64,000 bases of DNA from Primulina eburnea (taxonomy: Eukaryota > Streptophyta > Magnoliopsida > Lamiales > Gesneriaceae). Location: NCBI RefSeq assembly GCF_022965805.1, contig NC_133105.1, forward strand, positions 62,001 to 126,000, in the 5' to 3' direction. Under the pieces are notes generated by a model that made no database searches, was not told the origin of the DNA, and worked only from the letters and a program-made list of their open reading frames with translations. A program made the translations under genes and the position numbers. Of the stretch, positions 20,144-30,039 are shown piece by piece (position 1 is the stretch's first letter; each line of letters begins with the position of its first letter).

Positions 20144-22981
20144 GTGTCCAATAATTCGAACAGTCACGTACATCAGTACTTTACCCGCTTCATTTCAGTT
20201 CTTCTTCCATATGCATACCTAAAAATTCTCAAAGCAAAAGCAAATTCCAGCTTTCCTTTTCGCAGGAAATCATTCAGTTCTAATGTCAAATCAAATCCCC
20301 GCTCACATGTTGAATGCTATGGCTATAATTTTGTTTCAGTTCTATCAGTCGGAGAAGCCGATGTTAAAAACGTATTTCTGAAGCTAGAATCAGCTGGGCT
20401 GAGGACATTTTTGGGGCATTCTTCGCAAGAAATCTATCCAAAGGAACTTCTTGACTTCTACTCTAATGGGAATATCAATTCTGATGGAAGAATCATCTCC
20501 ACTGTCAATGGTCAGTTGTTGACCATCTTTGAAGATTCGTTTGGAGAAATGTTCTTGTTGCCTTCTGATGGGCTGACACACCTTGCTGAAGTCAAAGCAT
20601 CTGATGTTCAAGAGATGCAAACTCTCCTCTCTGCTAGTGGACGGAAAATCAAGGTTTCCGATCCGAAGAAATAACTGAAGCATGAGGTTCAGTTGCTGGA
20701 TGATATAGTAGCCAAGGGGTTATTGGCAAAGGCAAGATCATTTGCTGCCCTTACCTTAGAGAAATTTCAAGCCATTACTGTTATCATGGCTGGACGAAGA
20801 CTTAACTGGAAGCACCTTATCTTCAACATCTTGAAGAATATGTTCCAATCCACCAAGCAGTCCAAAGGATTGCAGTTCAGCTGAGTTATTTGATAAAAGT
20901 CAAAGGGTTGGTGGCTGATGTTTCAGAAAGATCATCAAAATTCAAAGCTTTCAATGCCAAAAATGTTCAGCCACCAAAAACTAAACTGGACATCTCTCCT
21001 GATTAGTTTGTTAAGATCAAGAAGGAGATTGGGACTCAGGAGGCTGCTCCCAAGTCAGTTAAAAAGGCCAAGACTCTGGCACAACTGAAGACTACCAAGA
21101 GAAAACTGATCGTCAGTGGATCAGATTCTGAGGAAACACTCTTTCAGTTGATTACAAAGAAGCAAAGGATTCAGAAGACAAAGCCAGTGGCTAAGTTGGC
21201 ATCTATACCAGCTGAGAGATTGAAGCCATCAGATGCTCAACAGCCTATGCAGGCTATTCCTTTGAAAGCCATTCCAGCTGATGTTTTAGCTAAAGATCAG
21301 TTACCTCCACCAACTTATCCATCCAAGAAATCTATCTCTACAGCTGATAAGAAGAAGGAATCAGCAAAAAAAGCTTAAGCTCCTTTGATCCAAATCAAAC
21401 TACCTTCAATTCTTGCTCATGCTCGTCCAAAAGGAATCATAATTCAGGAACGAGTGGACACTACTTACTCAGGACTGAACATTCCACATATTCTTTCTGA
21501 TGAGAAAGGAAAGGGCAAGTTGATCGAAGAGCCCAGGCCATCAAATGCCATTCAGACTCACATTGACCTCATATGGGAACAGGTCAATGCATTTGCTGAG
21601 TCCAAACTGAAGGTTTATGATGCGTGGATGAGGTTCGAAACGCACACTTTTGTCAAACAGTTGAAAAAGAAGTCAAAGCTGAATACATTCATCAAACTGG
21701 AGGCAACTGTTCTCAGAATGGTCAAGGCTACTACAATAGTTCAGGCATTGGGAAGAAAGAACTATTTCTTTGATCAAATCAGAGCCAAGAAGTTGGGCCA
21801 ACTGATTGAGAAGCTAAAATGCAAATACATTCCCACAAGTCCAACTGCTTACAATGATCGAGCTGTGCTCACTCAGCTGGACAATGATCTTATTGCTCTG
21901 CAATCGCAGATAAAATTTTGGAAATGGATCAAGAGCTAATCAATCATGAAGGCACTTCCGAAGATGAAGAAGATGAATCGCCATCACAGAGAGTCATCCC
22001 CTGTACAAGCTGCTGCTACATCAGTAGAACCAACTCAGGATGTGCCACCATCTTCTTCTGCTGGTCCTCAACTTTACTCGGACACTGACTTAACACTTGC
22101 CAATATTGATTGAGATCATTCAGTCAGTCACCCGAGAATTTCAAGAAAATGTGCCTACAACGGAATCAGTTGATATTAAAACAGAACAAGAAGCTACAGA
22201 TGCTCAAACTGATGTGCCAATTCAATCAACTGTTGATCTTATTGTAGAAAATGTTGTCACTGAGGAGGCTCAGTGGCACGTTGACGACTTGCAACAAGTT
22301 TAAGTTGACCAACCATCAGTATCACCAATCACTGACCATCAAACTGAAACTACCGCAGATCCACAACTGAATCAGCAGGGCAGTCCATTTGCTGCACCTA
22401 ATCAATCTTCTTCTCCTCCAGTTCAACAAGAAGTCAGTGTGAAAGATGTGCCAGAGCTGAGACATGAGGAAACAGAGGTTTCTAACCTAACTTTGGTGAT
22501 ATTTGATCAATCTACCAAGGAACAGGAACAAGGGCCGTCTGGACCAGTATCTCTTCATCCATCATCAGATATGGATTTGGTCCTTGAAGAAATTCAGGAC
22601 ATTCAACTCAACGTGTCCAAAATAATTCAAGAAATAAAGGTGATTCAAAGCACTCAGCTTTCTCATTCTCTGAAGTTGAACTCCTCCAATGAATTTAATT
22701 CAGGAAAACTGAAATCTATTCAAATAGTTGTGACTTCCATCTCCTTTGCAATCGACGAGCTTAAAAAGAACAGAGGCCTAGCTGAAAGTCTTTCTCTTAC
22801 TCAAGACTCAATCAGCAAGAGATTTGAATCCATGGAGCTATCTGTCTCAAAGAAAATCGATTTGCTGCAGACTACTGTATTGACTGCTGTCAAAGACATT
22901 GCAGCTGATGTTAGGATTCTATCTCTCAAGGTCAATGTGCTTGACAAAAAGGGGGAAGCAGCTAGGTTGATGAAAGAATAA
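20144..22981 (+). pseudogene. Sirevirus env-like / extra ORF, degenerate
   Basis: A string of frames (20144-20674, 20693-20884, 21148-21378, 21385-21939, 22097-22303, 22439-22981) reads as one long protein broken by stops and small frame changes. The N-terminal part holds the AYLKILKAKANSSFP and PKELLDFYSNGNINSDG segments. The middle is lysine- and proline-rich (VKKAKTLAQLKTTKRKL). The C-terminal 170 residues are a probable coiled coil (LVLEEIQDIQLNVSKIIQEI and the following heptad-like leucines). Sireviruses carry such an ORF after pol, often called env-like; its function is unproved, and I see no convincing signal peptide here. Confidence 0.65.
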
Positions 22982-23144
22982 GAGAGGATACAACTGAAGA
23001 GACATTTTTGTCAGTTCTTTGTTGAAGATTATTTGTTTTCTTTGTACGAATATGTACACTAGAAATTGTTTTATCTACAATGATTCAAAGAATTATTTTA
23101 CTTCAAAAGATCAGTTTATTATATTCTGAGTTTTGTCAATCACC

Positions 23145-23157
23145 AAAAAAGGGAAAA
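23145..23157 (+). other. Polypurine tract of the Sirevirus-like element
   Basis: AAAAAAGGGAAAA lies two bases before the LTR start TGTTGGAAACT at 23159, the expected place for the plus-strand primer. Confidence 0.7.
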
Positions 23158-23158
23158 T

Positions 23159-24180
23159 TGTTGGAAACTAAATTTCAGTGATTTGACAAACTAAGCTTCG
23201 AAACATCTTAGAATAACTGATCAAAGGCAACGAGCTTAACTGACTCAAATATTACAACTATTAGTTGTCATTAGCTAAAGATTAATGTGTACTAGCTAAA
23301 TATTATCCACATCATCAGTTGAAGCAAAATCTAACTGACTGGTCAGTTGGGAACTGATCAGCTGAAAACAATCAGTTATGAGTTTTCAAGCAAAGTATCT
23401 TTCAGCTGATCTCCCAGTTGAACACGTCATCAGTTGAGAACGACAACAGACAAATAGTACAACAGGCTGCAACTAATAGTGGAACTCCGCATTTCAGAGA
23501 TTGCAGTGTACGGATGTCAGAGAATATTGATGTGACAATTAACGAATATAAAGATTCAAATGTTATTTAATATTACCATTGAGAGGGAAGCTTATAAATA
23601 GGTGAAGAAGGCAGCTGAAAAGACAACACGCGATCTACTATTCTAATCAAGCTTGCTGTTACTCTGCTAAAATCATCACTCGTATTTGAATATCAAAAGC
23701 TCACTCTTATCAGATTTATCAGTAGAAATCAAGGCTATTTTTACGAACTTGCTAGCACTTTGAAATCTTTGTTAAGATTCATTCAGTTGTGTTATATTCA
23801 GTCACACTGTAAAATTATTGTGAACTAAGAGTTTCAGTTTGGCAATGTTAAGTCCAAACTGAAGTGGGTCAGTACAATGTGTGTATTCGATCAAAGTCTT
23901 TTAGTGAAAATCCTATTTTCGTTATAGAAGGGGTGACGTAGGAGTTATTCTATTCTCCGAACATCCAGAAACATATCGTGTGCTTTTTATTTCAGTTACT
24001 ATCAGTTATTCTATCTTTCAGTCAGTTTACTTCCGCAACTGTTTTTCAGTTAAACTGATTGTTATCAACTGACGAGATACCGAGTGTCAGTTTGTCATTA
24101 AACTGAACCCTAAAAAAATTTAGAATCAGCGAGTGTTTATTCGACCCCCCTCCTTCTAAACACTTATCACCTACTAACCG
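23159..24180 (+). repeat. 3' LTR of the Sirevirus-like element
   Basis: It starts TGTTGGAAAC and runs to a CACTTATCACCTACTAAC end typical of this group. The exact end is uncertain because chromovirus sequence begins within about 10 bases. A TATA-like CTTATAAATAGG at about 23591 marks U3/R. The LTR is unusually rich in CAGTT and AACTG. Confidence 0.7.
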
Positions 24181-24185
24181 ATCCT

Positions 24186-25215
24186 TTCAAGATCCATGAA
24201 GATCGCTGGTGCATTGGTCAACCCAAAAAGCATGACCATAAACTCATAGTGCCCATATCTAGTGTGAAATGTTGTCTTGTGAACACCGGATTCTTTTACT
24301 TTCAATTCATAGTATCCAGAACGCAGATCAATTTTAAAAAAATATCGATGCTTCTTGTAACTGATCAAATAAATCTTCAATTCTTGGCAGTGGATACTTG
24401 TTCTTGATAGTGACCCTATTAAGCTATCGGTAATCAATGCATAGACGCATACTACAATCTTTCTTCTTCACAAATAATACCGGTGCGCCCCACGGAGAAT
24501 AACTAGGGCGAATAAAACCTTTGTCTAGCAGTTCTTGGATGATCTTTTAATTCTTTCATATCAGCGGGTTCTAGACGATAAGGTTCTTTAGATATAGGAA
24601 CATTTCCCGGCATTAGTTCAATAGAGAATTCCACTTCACGATCGGGTGGAATTCCAGAAACGTCCTCGGGAAAGATGCTAGGAAAATCTCTGACAATATC
24701 AACATCTTCTAATTTCTGACTAATAGGAGCATGTGAGGTAGTGACACATGCTAGAAAAACTTGGCATCCACGTTTAATAAGCTTCCTCGCACAAAGACAA
24801 GAGATAATGTGCGGAATTTGTTTGTTCCTCGCCGCCTCAAAGACAAAAGATTTACCACTAGGCGGTCGAATAGATATTGATCGCTGACGAAAATAAATTG
24901 AAGCTCCATTCACTGATAACCAATCCATACCAAGTATAAGATCAAATTCAGGCATAGGAAGCACAATAAGATCTACCCGATCACATCTTTGAATAAACGA
25001 AGCTCCAGATTCTTGACAATTTTAGACGGGAGCATTAGATCACCAAAAGGAATAGAAACTTTGAAACTCAAACCCATATCTTCAGGAATAATATTCAGTG
25101 TTTGATGATGGTTTCAGATAAAGGAATGTGTAGCTCCCGAATCCAGTAGTGCATAGGTTGCCACACCTTGAATGATAATCCTCCAAGCGGCGAAAACGTC
25201 ATTTACATCTTTTCG
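24186..25215 (-). pseudogene. Chromovirus protease and partial RT
   Basis: On the minus strand, GVATYALLDSGATHSF is the aspartic protease active site near 25150. FDLILGMDWLSVNGASI follows at about 24940, then PPDREVEFSIELMPG and the N-terminal RT block. [17 protein letters not shown] and [12 protein letters not shown] are RT blocks; the frame ends right after the latter, before the YxDD motif. A stop follows the protease motif (SFI then TGA), and frame changes near 24480-24560 disrupt the RT. Confidence 0.8.
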
Positions 25216-25855
25216 TGTTGAAGCTTAAGGAAATTTTTTATCATTATTCTCCCAAAATTAGGTAAATATTATGCGTTGAACTTAAGCATTTCTTCAAAAA
25301 TTTCATTTTAGCCCTTCAATCTTTCGAAATTTACATTTTAGTCCCCAAATTTTTGGATATTTGCAATTTAATCATTATATTTTTGAAAAGTTTCATTTTG
25401 GTCCCTTAGATTTCGAGAATTACAATTTTGACCCTTAAGAATTCGATAATCGCATTAAAGCCCCTTAACTTTTGGTTTATTGCAGTAAGGTTCTTTAATT
25501 TTTGGTAATTGCACAATCGGTCCTTAAGATTTCGGAATGTAGCATATTTCTCGTCACATATTTTCAAAAATTGCACTTAGACCCCTCAAATTTTGAAGCC
25601 CCCTTACAACCCTTAATTATGATTTTTCTTTAATTTTGGCCCAAACTTTTTATTTGGAAATATTACATTCTTCACATAAATTAAGGTCAAAATAAATACC
25701 ATTTCTATGGTTTCTAAAATCATATCTTAAATCCAACTAAGGTAGTACGTGCAACTTAATTTCCTCTAGATTAAACTTGATCTCAATTCAATTATAATAA
25801 CCAATTTAACATCTTATGCAATAAGAGCAATATAAAAATGTTAAACGACTAGGTT
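25216..25855. repeat. Insert of about eight diverged 40-50-bp repeats
   Basis: The block separates the zinc knuckle and LITG segment from the protease of the chromovirus. It repeats phrases such as TTTCATTTTAGTCCC, ACATTTTAGTCCCC and TTTCATTTTGGTCCC with an A/T tract between, from about 25290 to 25600. I see no coding sequence. Whether it is an intron-like piece, a solo LTR or another insertion is not resolved. Confidence 0.6.
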
Positions 25856-26923
25856 ACCCGTAATGAGTGTAGTGTATGCCTCCTCCTCAGCTTCTTCAGC
25901 ATTCATAACATAAGCTCATCCCACAGTTGGTGCTTTCCTCTTCGAGCAATCTCCAGCCTTGTGCCCATTCTCCTTGCAGTAGAAACACTTGAATGTTCCC
26001 CATTCACATTTGCCAAGATGTAAGCGATTGCACTCCTTGCATGGTGCCTCTCAGGAGGCTTTGGTGCTCCAGGATTTTGTGGCCTTTGCTGTCCTTGCTT
26101 CTTGACTCGACCTTGGGGACTTTGAGGCCCTTAAGGTCTAGGAGGACCCTTATATGGTTCTAGTTTGGCTAATTGTTATTTTGGTGTTGTTGCCTCTTGC
26201 GATGTATCTCAAACTCGATGTCCTTTAAGGAATGCTCAGACTGGAATGCATAAGTAGTAGCAGTGGCAAAATCCAAAGGGCGCATCATGATAACATTATT
26301 TTGTATGGTGGGTCGTAGTCCATCCATGAAGTGTCTAAGTTTCTCTACAGGATCTCTCGCAATAAGGGGTACAAAGTGACAACCCCTATCAAATTTCTTC
26401 ACAAACTCAGCAACAGTTAAGTCTCCCTGACGGAGGCTCATAAACTCCCTCTTTAGCCTCCTTCTAACATCAGCAGTAAATAATTTTTCATAGAATATCT
26501 CCTTGAAACGAGCCCAAGTAAGAGTAGCAATATCAATATCATGCTCCGCTCCTTCCCACCATAAAGAAGCATCATCTCTAAACAGGTAAGTGGTACATCT
26601 CACACGGTCAGCATCCCCCATGTTCAGATAAAGGAAGTGTACCTCGAGTGCACATATCCAAGCCTCGGCAGCAAAGGGATCGGTGCTGCCAGATATTTCC
26701 TTCGGCCCTAGCCTCCGGAACTGATCATATATGTCATGCTATGGCCTAGGTGTATGATGTAACTGCTGTAAACACTGCTGTAACTGCTGCTCAAAGAAAC
26801 GAGCCATCCCCTCTATCGCACGAGTAGCGGCATCCATGGAGGCGGGGGTGTATTAACATTACCTTGATGGTTCACAATGTTCTCGGCTTGATTCTCATTA
26901 ACAGGGGCACGTCTAAGAGGCAT
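25856..26923 (-). pseudogene. Chromovirus gag with zinc knuckle
   Basis: The minus-strand ATG at 26923-26921 starts MPLRRAPVNENQAENI. After a proline-rich stretch and short frame breaks (26715-26850) the gag core is open from 26621 to 26169, with CTTYLFRDDASLWWEG, DVRRRLKREFMSLRQGD and FMDGLRPTIQNNV. Near 25985-25935 it reads CFYCKENGHKAGDC, a CCHC knuckle for RNA binding. A TGA follows soon after the knuckle. Confidence 0.8.
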
Positions 26924-27195
26924 TTTATCTGAACGTTTTACAAATTCTAACGTAACCAACATGCATTTAAATCTAAGTTTTCTAATCATGTTACATATCC
27001 TATTTAATTTAGCAATTTAAGCACGCAAAGCATATATACTCAAAAAGCTAGTAAAAATGTTACGTAAACATATTATTCAAGTCATCATGCAGGTAACATC
27101 ATATTAAATCATATAAAGCATGTAAAACTTACAAATTGAGGCTTGACGACTGATCTTCCGGGTGCTGATGGTTGCACAACCCTTTACAGAACATG

Positions 27196-27207
27196 GCTCT
27201 GATACCA
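27196..27207 (-). other. Primer-binding site, tRNA-iMet
   Basis: The minus strand reads TGGTATCAGAGC, complementary to the 3' end of initiator methionine tRNA, two bases after the LTR-like end TTTCA at 27210. Confidence 0.85.
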
Positions 27208-27209
27208 AC

Positions 27210-27386
27210 TGAAACGTCTACTATTCTTTTTAGTTAAAAAGTACTAGAATTTTTTATAAAAAAAAACTCTCATGATTTCGGCCGAACCTTACCAAATATA
27301 TAAAATATTTTTGCACCATTTTTAAAATAAAATAACCAACTAATATTTGAAAGATATAGAAAATAACTCAAATCGTCAAACGTAAA
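27210..27386 (-). repeat. LTR remnant of the chromovirus fragment
   Basis: This AT-rich stretch ends (minus strand) in TTTCA beside the primer site. Its outer end is covered or cut by the SINE-like unit starting at 27387, so only the U5 side is kept. Confidence 0.5.
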
Positions 27387-27726
27387 TGTTGGGTGCAATA
27401 ATTGTCCATACTTGATAGAGCGATCGAACCGTGGTGCTTGAGCTGTTGTGCGGTTTAAAAGATTTGAGTTGCACCATTACCACCAGCTATAGTTTTTGGT
27501 AAAGCGGCAAGCGCTCGGTCCTACAATTTGTATCAGGGTCAAGGTCACGAGTTCGATTTCATTGATTGCAAGGAATGCAATTATTGGGAGGGAGATTGTT
27601 GGGTGCAATAATTGTCCCTGCTTGGTAGAGCGATTGATGGTGCTTGAGCTGCTGTGCGGTTTAAAATATTTGAGTTGCACCATTACCACCAGTTATAGCT
27701 TTTGGTAAAGCGGCAAGCGCTCTGTC
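27387..27726 (+). repeat. SINE-like 210-bp unit, one and a half tandem copies
   Basis: Unit 1 is 27387-27596; unit 2 starts at 27597 and is cut at 27726 by the next LTR. Both begin TGTTGGGTGCAATAATTG and contain GGTAAAGCGGCAAGCGCTC. Unit 1 also has CACGAGTTCGATTTC, close to a tRNA B-box. CTTGGTAGAGCG resembles a tRNA A-box. A tRNA-derived SINE or a tandem repeat derived from one is the best reading. It is not a functional tRNA gene. Confidence 0.55.
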
Positions 27727-28475
27727 TGTAATGACCCGAATATTTTTTTTGAATGAAGTATTAATTAAGACATAATTAATGAGTTGTTAATTAAGTATTA
27801 TTAAGGAATTGATAATTCGGGATTAAACTGTTGGTATCCACCGAATTTTAAATGAATAACCCGAGCTACTTCGGATTACATTATCTCGAGAAATCCAACT
27901 AGACCAATGAGATTCGGACACGTGGCAGATAAGATTTTTTCGGATTTTCTGAAATAGTGCGGATGCAACCTATAAATGGAAGCCGATTCTTTTGTTTCCT
28001 TCACCGCATTCTTCAGAGAGAGTTCTAGTTGTACCTTAGGCTTTCTAGCCCGTTTCTAGGGCACTTTGGTGTCGGGAAGTTTCGGAGCTAGTATCGACTC
28101 GAGAAGGGGTCGGTGAACTGAGATCGAGACATCATCAGCGAGCTGACGACGGACGCAGGTATAATCCTAAATCCTTAGATAGTGATTTAAGGATCATTAG
28201 GGAGATCTTTGTAGCATGTTTGATCTGGTTTGTTAGTGATTTCATTATGTTGGTATTGTCTAGGTTCAGAGCTTTCTGTCAGATTGTTTTAGTGAGGTAC
28301 ATGATGTACTTACTGAGATATCCAAGCGTAGTATACACACTTATATACTGTATATTTATCTGTTGCATGATACATGTTTTACTGCTTTGGCATATTATGC
28401 ATGACATATCATGTTGAGCCTGATATCTTTTGAGATATACCTCGTTTGTTTGGGCCGCTCAGCCCTATTCTGTTT
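27727..28475 (+). repeat. LTR 5' fragment starting TGTAATGACCCG
   Basis: It begins TGTAATGACCCGAAT and includes a TATA-like CCTATAAATGG at about 27968. It is cut at 28475 where the LTR of element B begins. The start and overall design resemble the solo LTR at 34628 (TGTAATGCCCGAG), so a Tekay-like chromovirus LTR is likely. It appears to have inserted into the second SINE-like unit. Confidence 0.6.
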
Positions 28476-29893
28476 TGATAAGTGCATTTTATACACTTAA
28501 ATTATCTTTATAATTCATATAGATTGTTAGTCTTTTTGGGCAAAATTATGCATTCCGCGTTGTTTTTGGTGTGAGTGCGGGAACTTAGGTACGACTACGA
28601 CGTGGGCATGAAAATGCATTAAAATGGTGATTATGAGAAGAAGGGTGAGAAAAACAGGAGCCGAGGGCAAGGCAACGGCGCACATGCGCGGCTTAATTTC
28701 GCGCACATGCGCGATACAAGCAGTGACCACCACGCACATGCGCGACGTATTCCCGCGCACATGCACGCAACGGGCAGAAATAGTGGCGCATATGCGCCCC
28801 CAAAGCCGCGCACATGCGCGGCCCATACAGTGAGACTCGCACATATGCACGAGTAAGAGCACGCATATGCGCGAGAAATGCCCCAAGAAGAGAAATACCG
28901 AGAGCAGCGCGCATATGCGCCGCTCATGGCGCGCATATGCGCGCGACGCGAGTTCCAGATTTAAATAGGTTTCGGCGTTGGATTTAGGGGGATTCCAAAA
29001 TATTTAGAAACAGCCTCCATCAGAGAGTGCGAAGGAAACACGAGAGCCAACGACGGAACACGAAGAACGGAGACTGGAGACGCTAAATCCGGACACGGAG
29101 ACGCACTTTTATCTCCCTTCAACACGTTTCTAATTCGGTTCTTTGTTTTTATGTTTTAATGATCATAAACAGGTTTCATTGTGATCTTGATTTGAGCATG
29201 AACTAATTTTATTTTCTAGAGATTGATGTAGTCGTGGTGGAACCTATGTTAATGACGATTTGAATTTTCATTGAATTATTTCATCGTGTTTATTTGTGAT
29301 TTCTTGCTTTAATGCTCTTGAATTACTGGCTATAATTCGATTGATCACATAATTGAAATCTAACACTCGACAGAGGGGATTGAAATTAGGACAGAAAAAA
29401 TCACATCGTTAGATATTTATAACGTGCAAAAGACGTATAACTCTGACTAATCCATAAAAGAACCTTGTTTACTTTTATTACATGCTACGTGATTTTGAAT
29501 AGACATATTAAAATTAGTAATATGTAGTACATTTCTATTTAACACTCGACAGAGGCAATAGAAAATATTGTGAGTTTTTGGTTAATAAACATGGTGCTAT
29601 TTAATTAAATGTTAGTCAATGTTAATTTAGCATAGGGGAGACTCGACGAAATCATATCTCTAGATTTATTTCCTCAGTGAATTTTCTGCTGCGTGCTAGA
29701 ATTACAGGAATTGTTATTTTATTTGAATTGATTTTAAACCAACTATTTGATTTGTTTAAATAAAGTTGAGCTATGTCAATTGTGGTAATTAATATACAGT
29801 TTTAAATATTTACTCTTCGTGGGATCGATATCTGTATTCTAACAAGTACTAAAACTTGACACCGTATACTTGCGGTAGCGAAAACACGCTACA
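28476..29893 (+). repeat. 5' LTR of element B
   Basis: It starts TGATAAGTGCATTTTATAC and ends ACACGCTACA, followed by the same AGTTTT spacer as in element A. Length is 1418 bp. It holds ten GCGCACATGCGC-type boxes and a TTTAAATA element in its first third. Confidence 0.8.
28678..28967. promoter_or_regulatory. Ten-box palindrome array and TATA-like element in LTR
   Basis: Boxes of GCGCACATGCGC or GCGCATATGCGC (the latter a perfect palindrome) start at about 28678/28701, 28732/28755, 28786/28808, 28837/28861 and 28909/28931. Within pairs the offset is 22-24 bp, and pairs are spaced 54, 54, 51 and 72 bp. TTTAAATA follows at 28960-28967. This is the LTR U3, so a promoter-proximal role is plausible but inferred. 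Confidence 0.65.
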
Positions 29894-29899
29894 AGTTTT

Positions 29900-29917
29900 T
29901 GGCGTCGTTGCCGGAGA
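29900..29917 (+). other. Primer-binding site of element B, tRNA-Asp-like
   Basis: TGGCGTCGTTGCCGGAGA lies six bases after the LTR. It differs by two bases from the usual TGGCGCCGTTGCCGGGGA of Athila/Tat elements. Confidence 0.85.
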
Positions 29918-30039
29918 GTAAACTATTTAATTGCATATTGATATCATTACTAATTAGTCTTTACTTTAATTTAGACTTTATTTTATTTTATTTTATTTTA
30001 TTTGTTTTGCTAATCTATAATCTTTTTGTTTTGCAGTGC

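Larger units (their letters stand above)
16677..24180 (+). mobile_element. Truncated Sirevirus-like copia element
   Basis: The left end is lost inside the gag-pre-integrase region. Most of integrase is deleted, then reverse transcriptase and RNase H run to 19031. A long 3' region follows with an antisense ORF (19242-19661) and a sense env-like ORF (20144-22981). A polypurine tract (23145-23157) precedes an LTR of about 1 kb that ends against the next element. The [11 protein letters not shown] and QVKQLETGTFISQ motifs and an extra ORF after pol fit the Sirevirus group of Ty1/copia. Confidence 0.8.
24181..27209 (-). mobile_element. Chromovirus-type Ty3/gypsy fragment
   Basis: Read on the minus strand: primer site for tRNA-iMet (27207-27196), gag from an ATG at 26923, a zinc knuckle, an inserted repeat block, protease (LLDSGATHSF), and the start of reverse transcriptase, ending abruptly at about 24185 against the Sirevirus LTR. 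RNase H, integrase, chromodomain and 3' LTR are absent. The gag, protease and RT sequences fit the Tekay/Del type of chromoviruses. Confidence 0.8.

Noticed and set aside
27387..27726. Functional tRNA gene
   Set aside because: Only box-like motifs are present. No cloverleaf with acceptor stem and anticodon arm can be drawn, and the unit is a tandem repeat.
28527..28936. Overlapping frames rich in Ala, His, Arg and Cys
   Set aside because: They are read through the GCGCACATGCGC box array of the LTR and open on both strands because of its composition.
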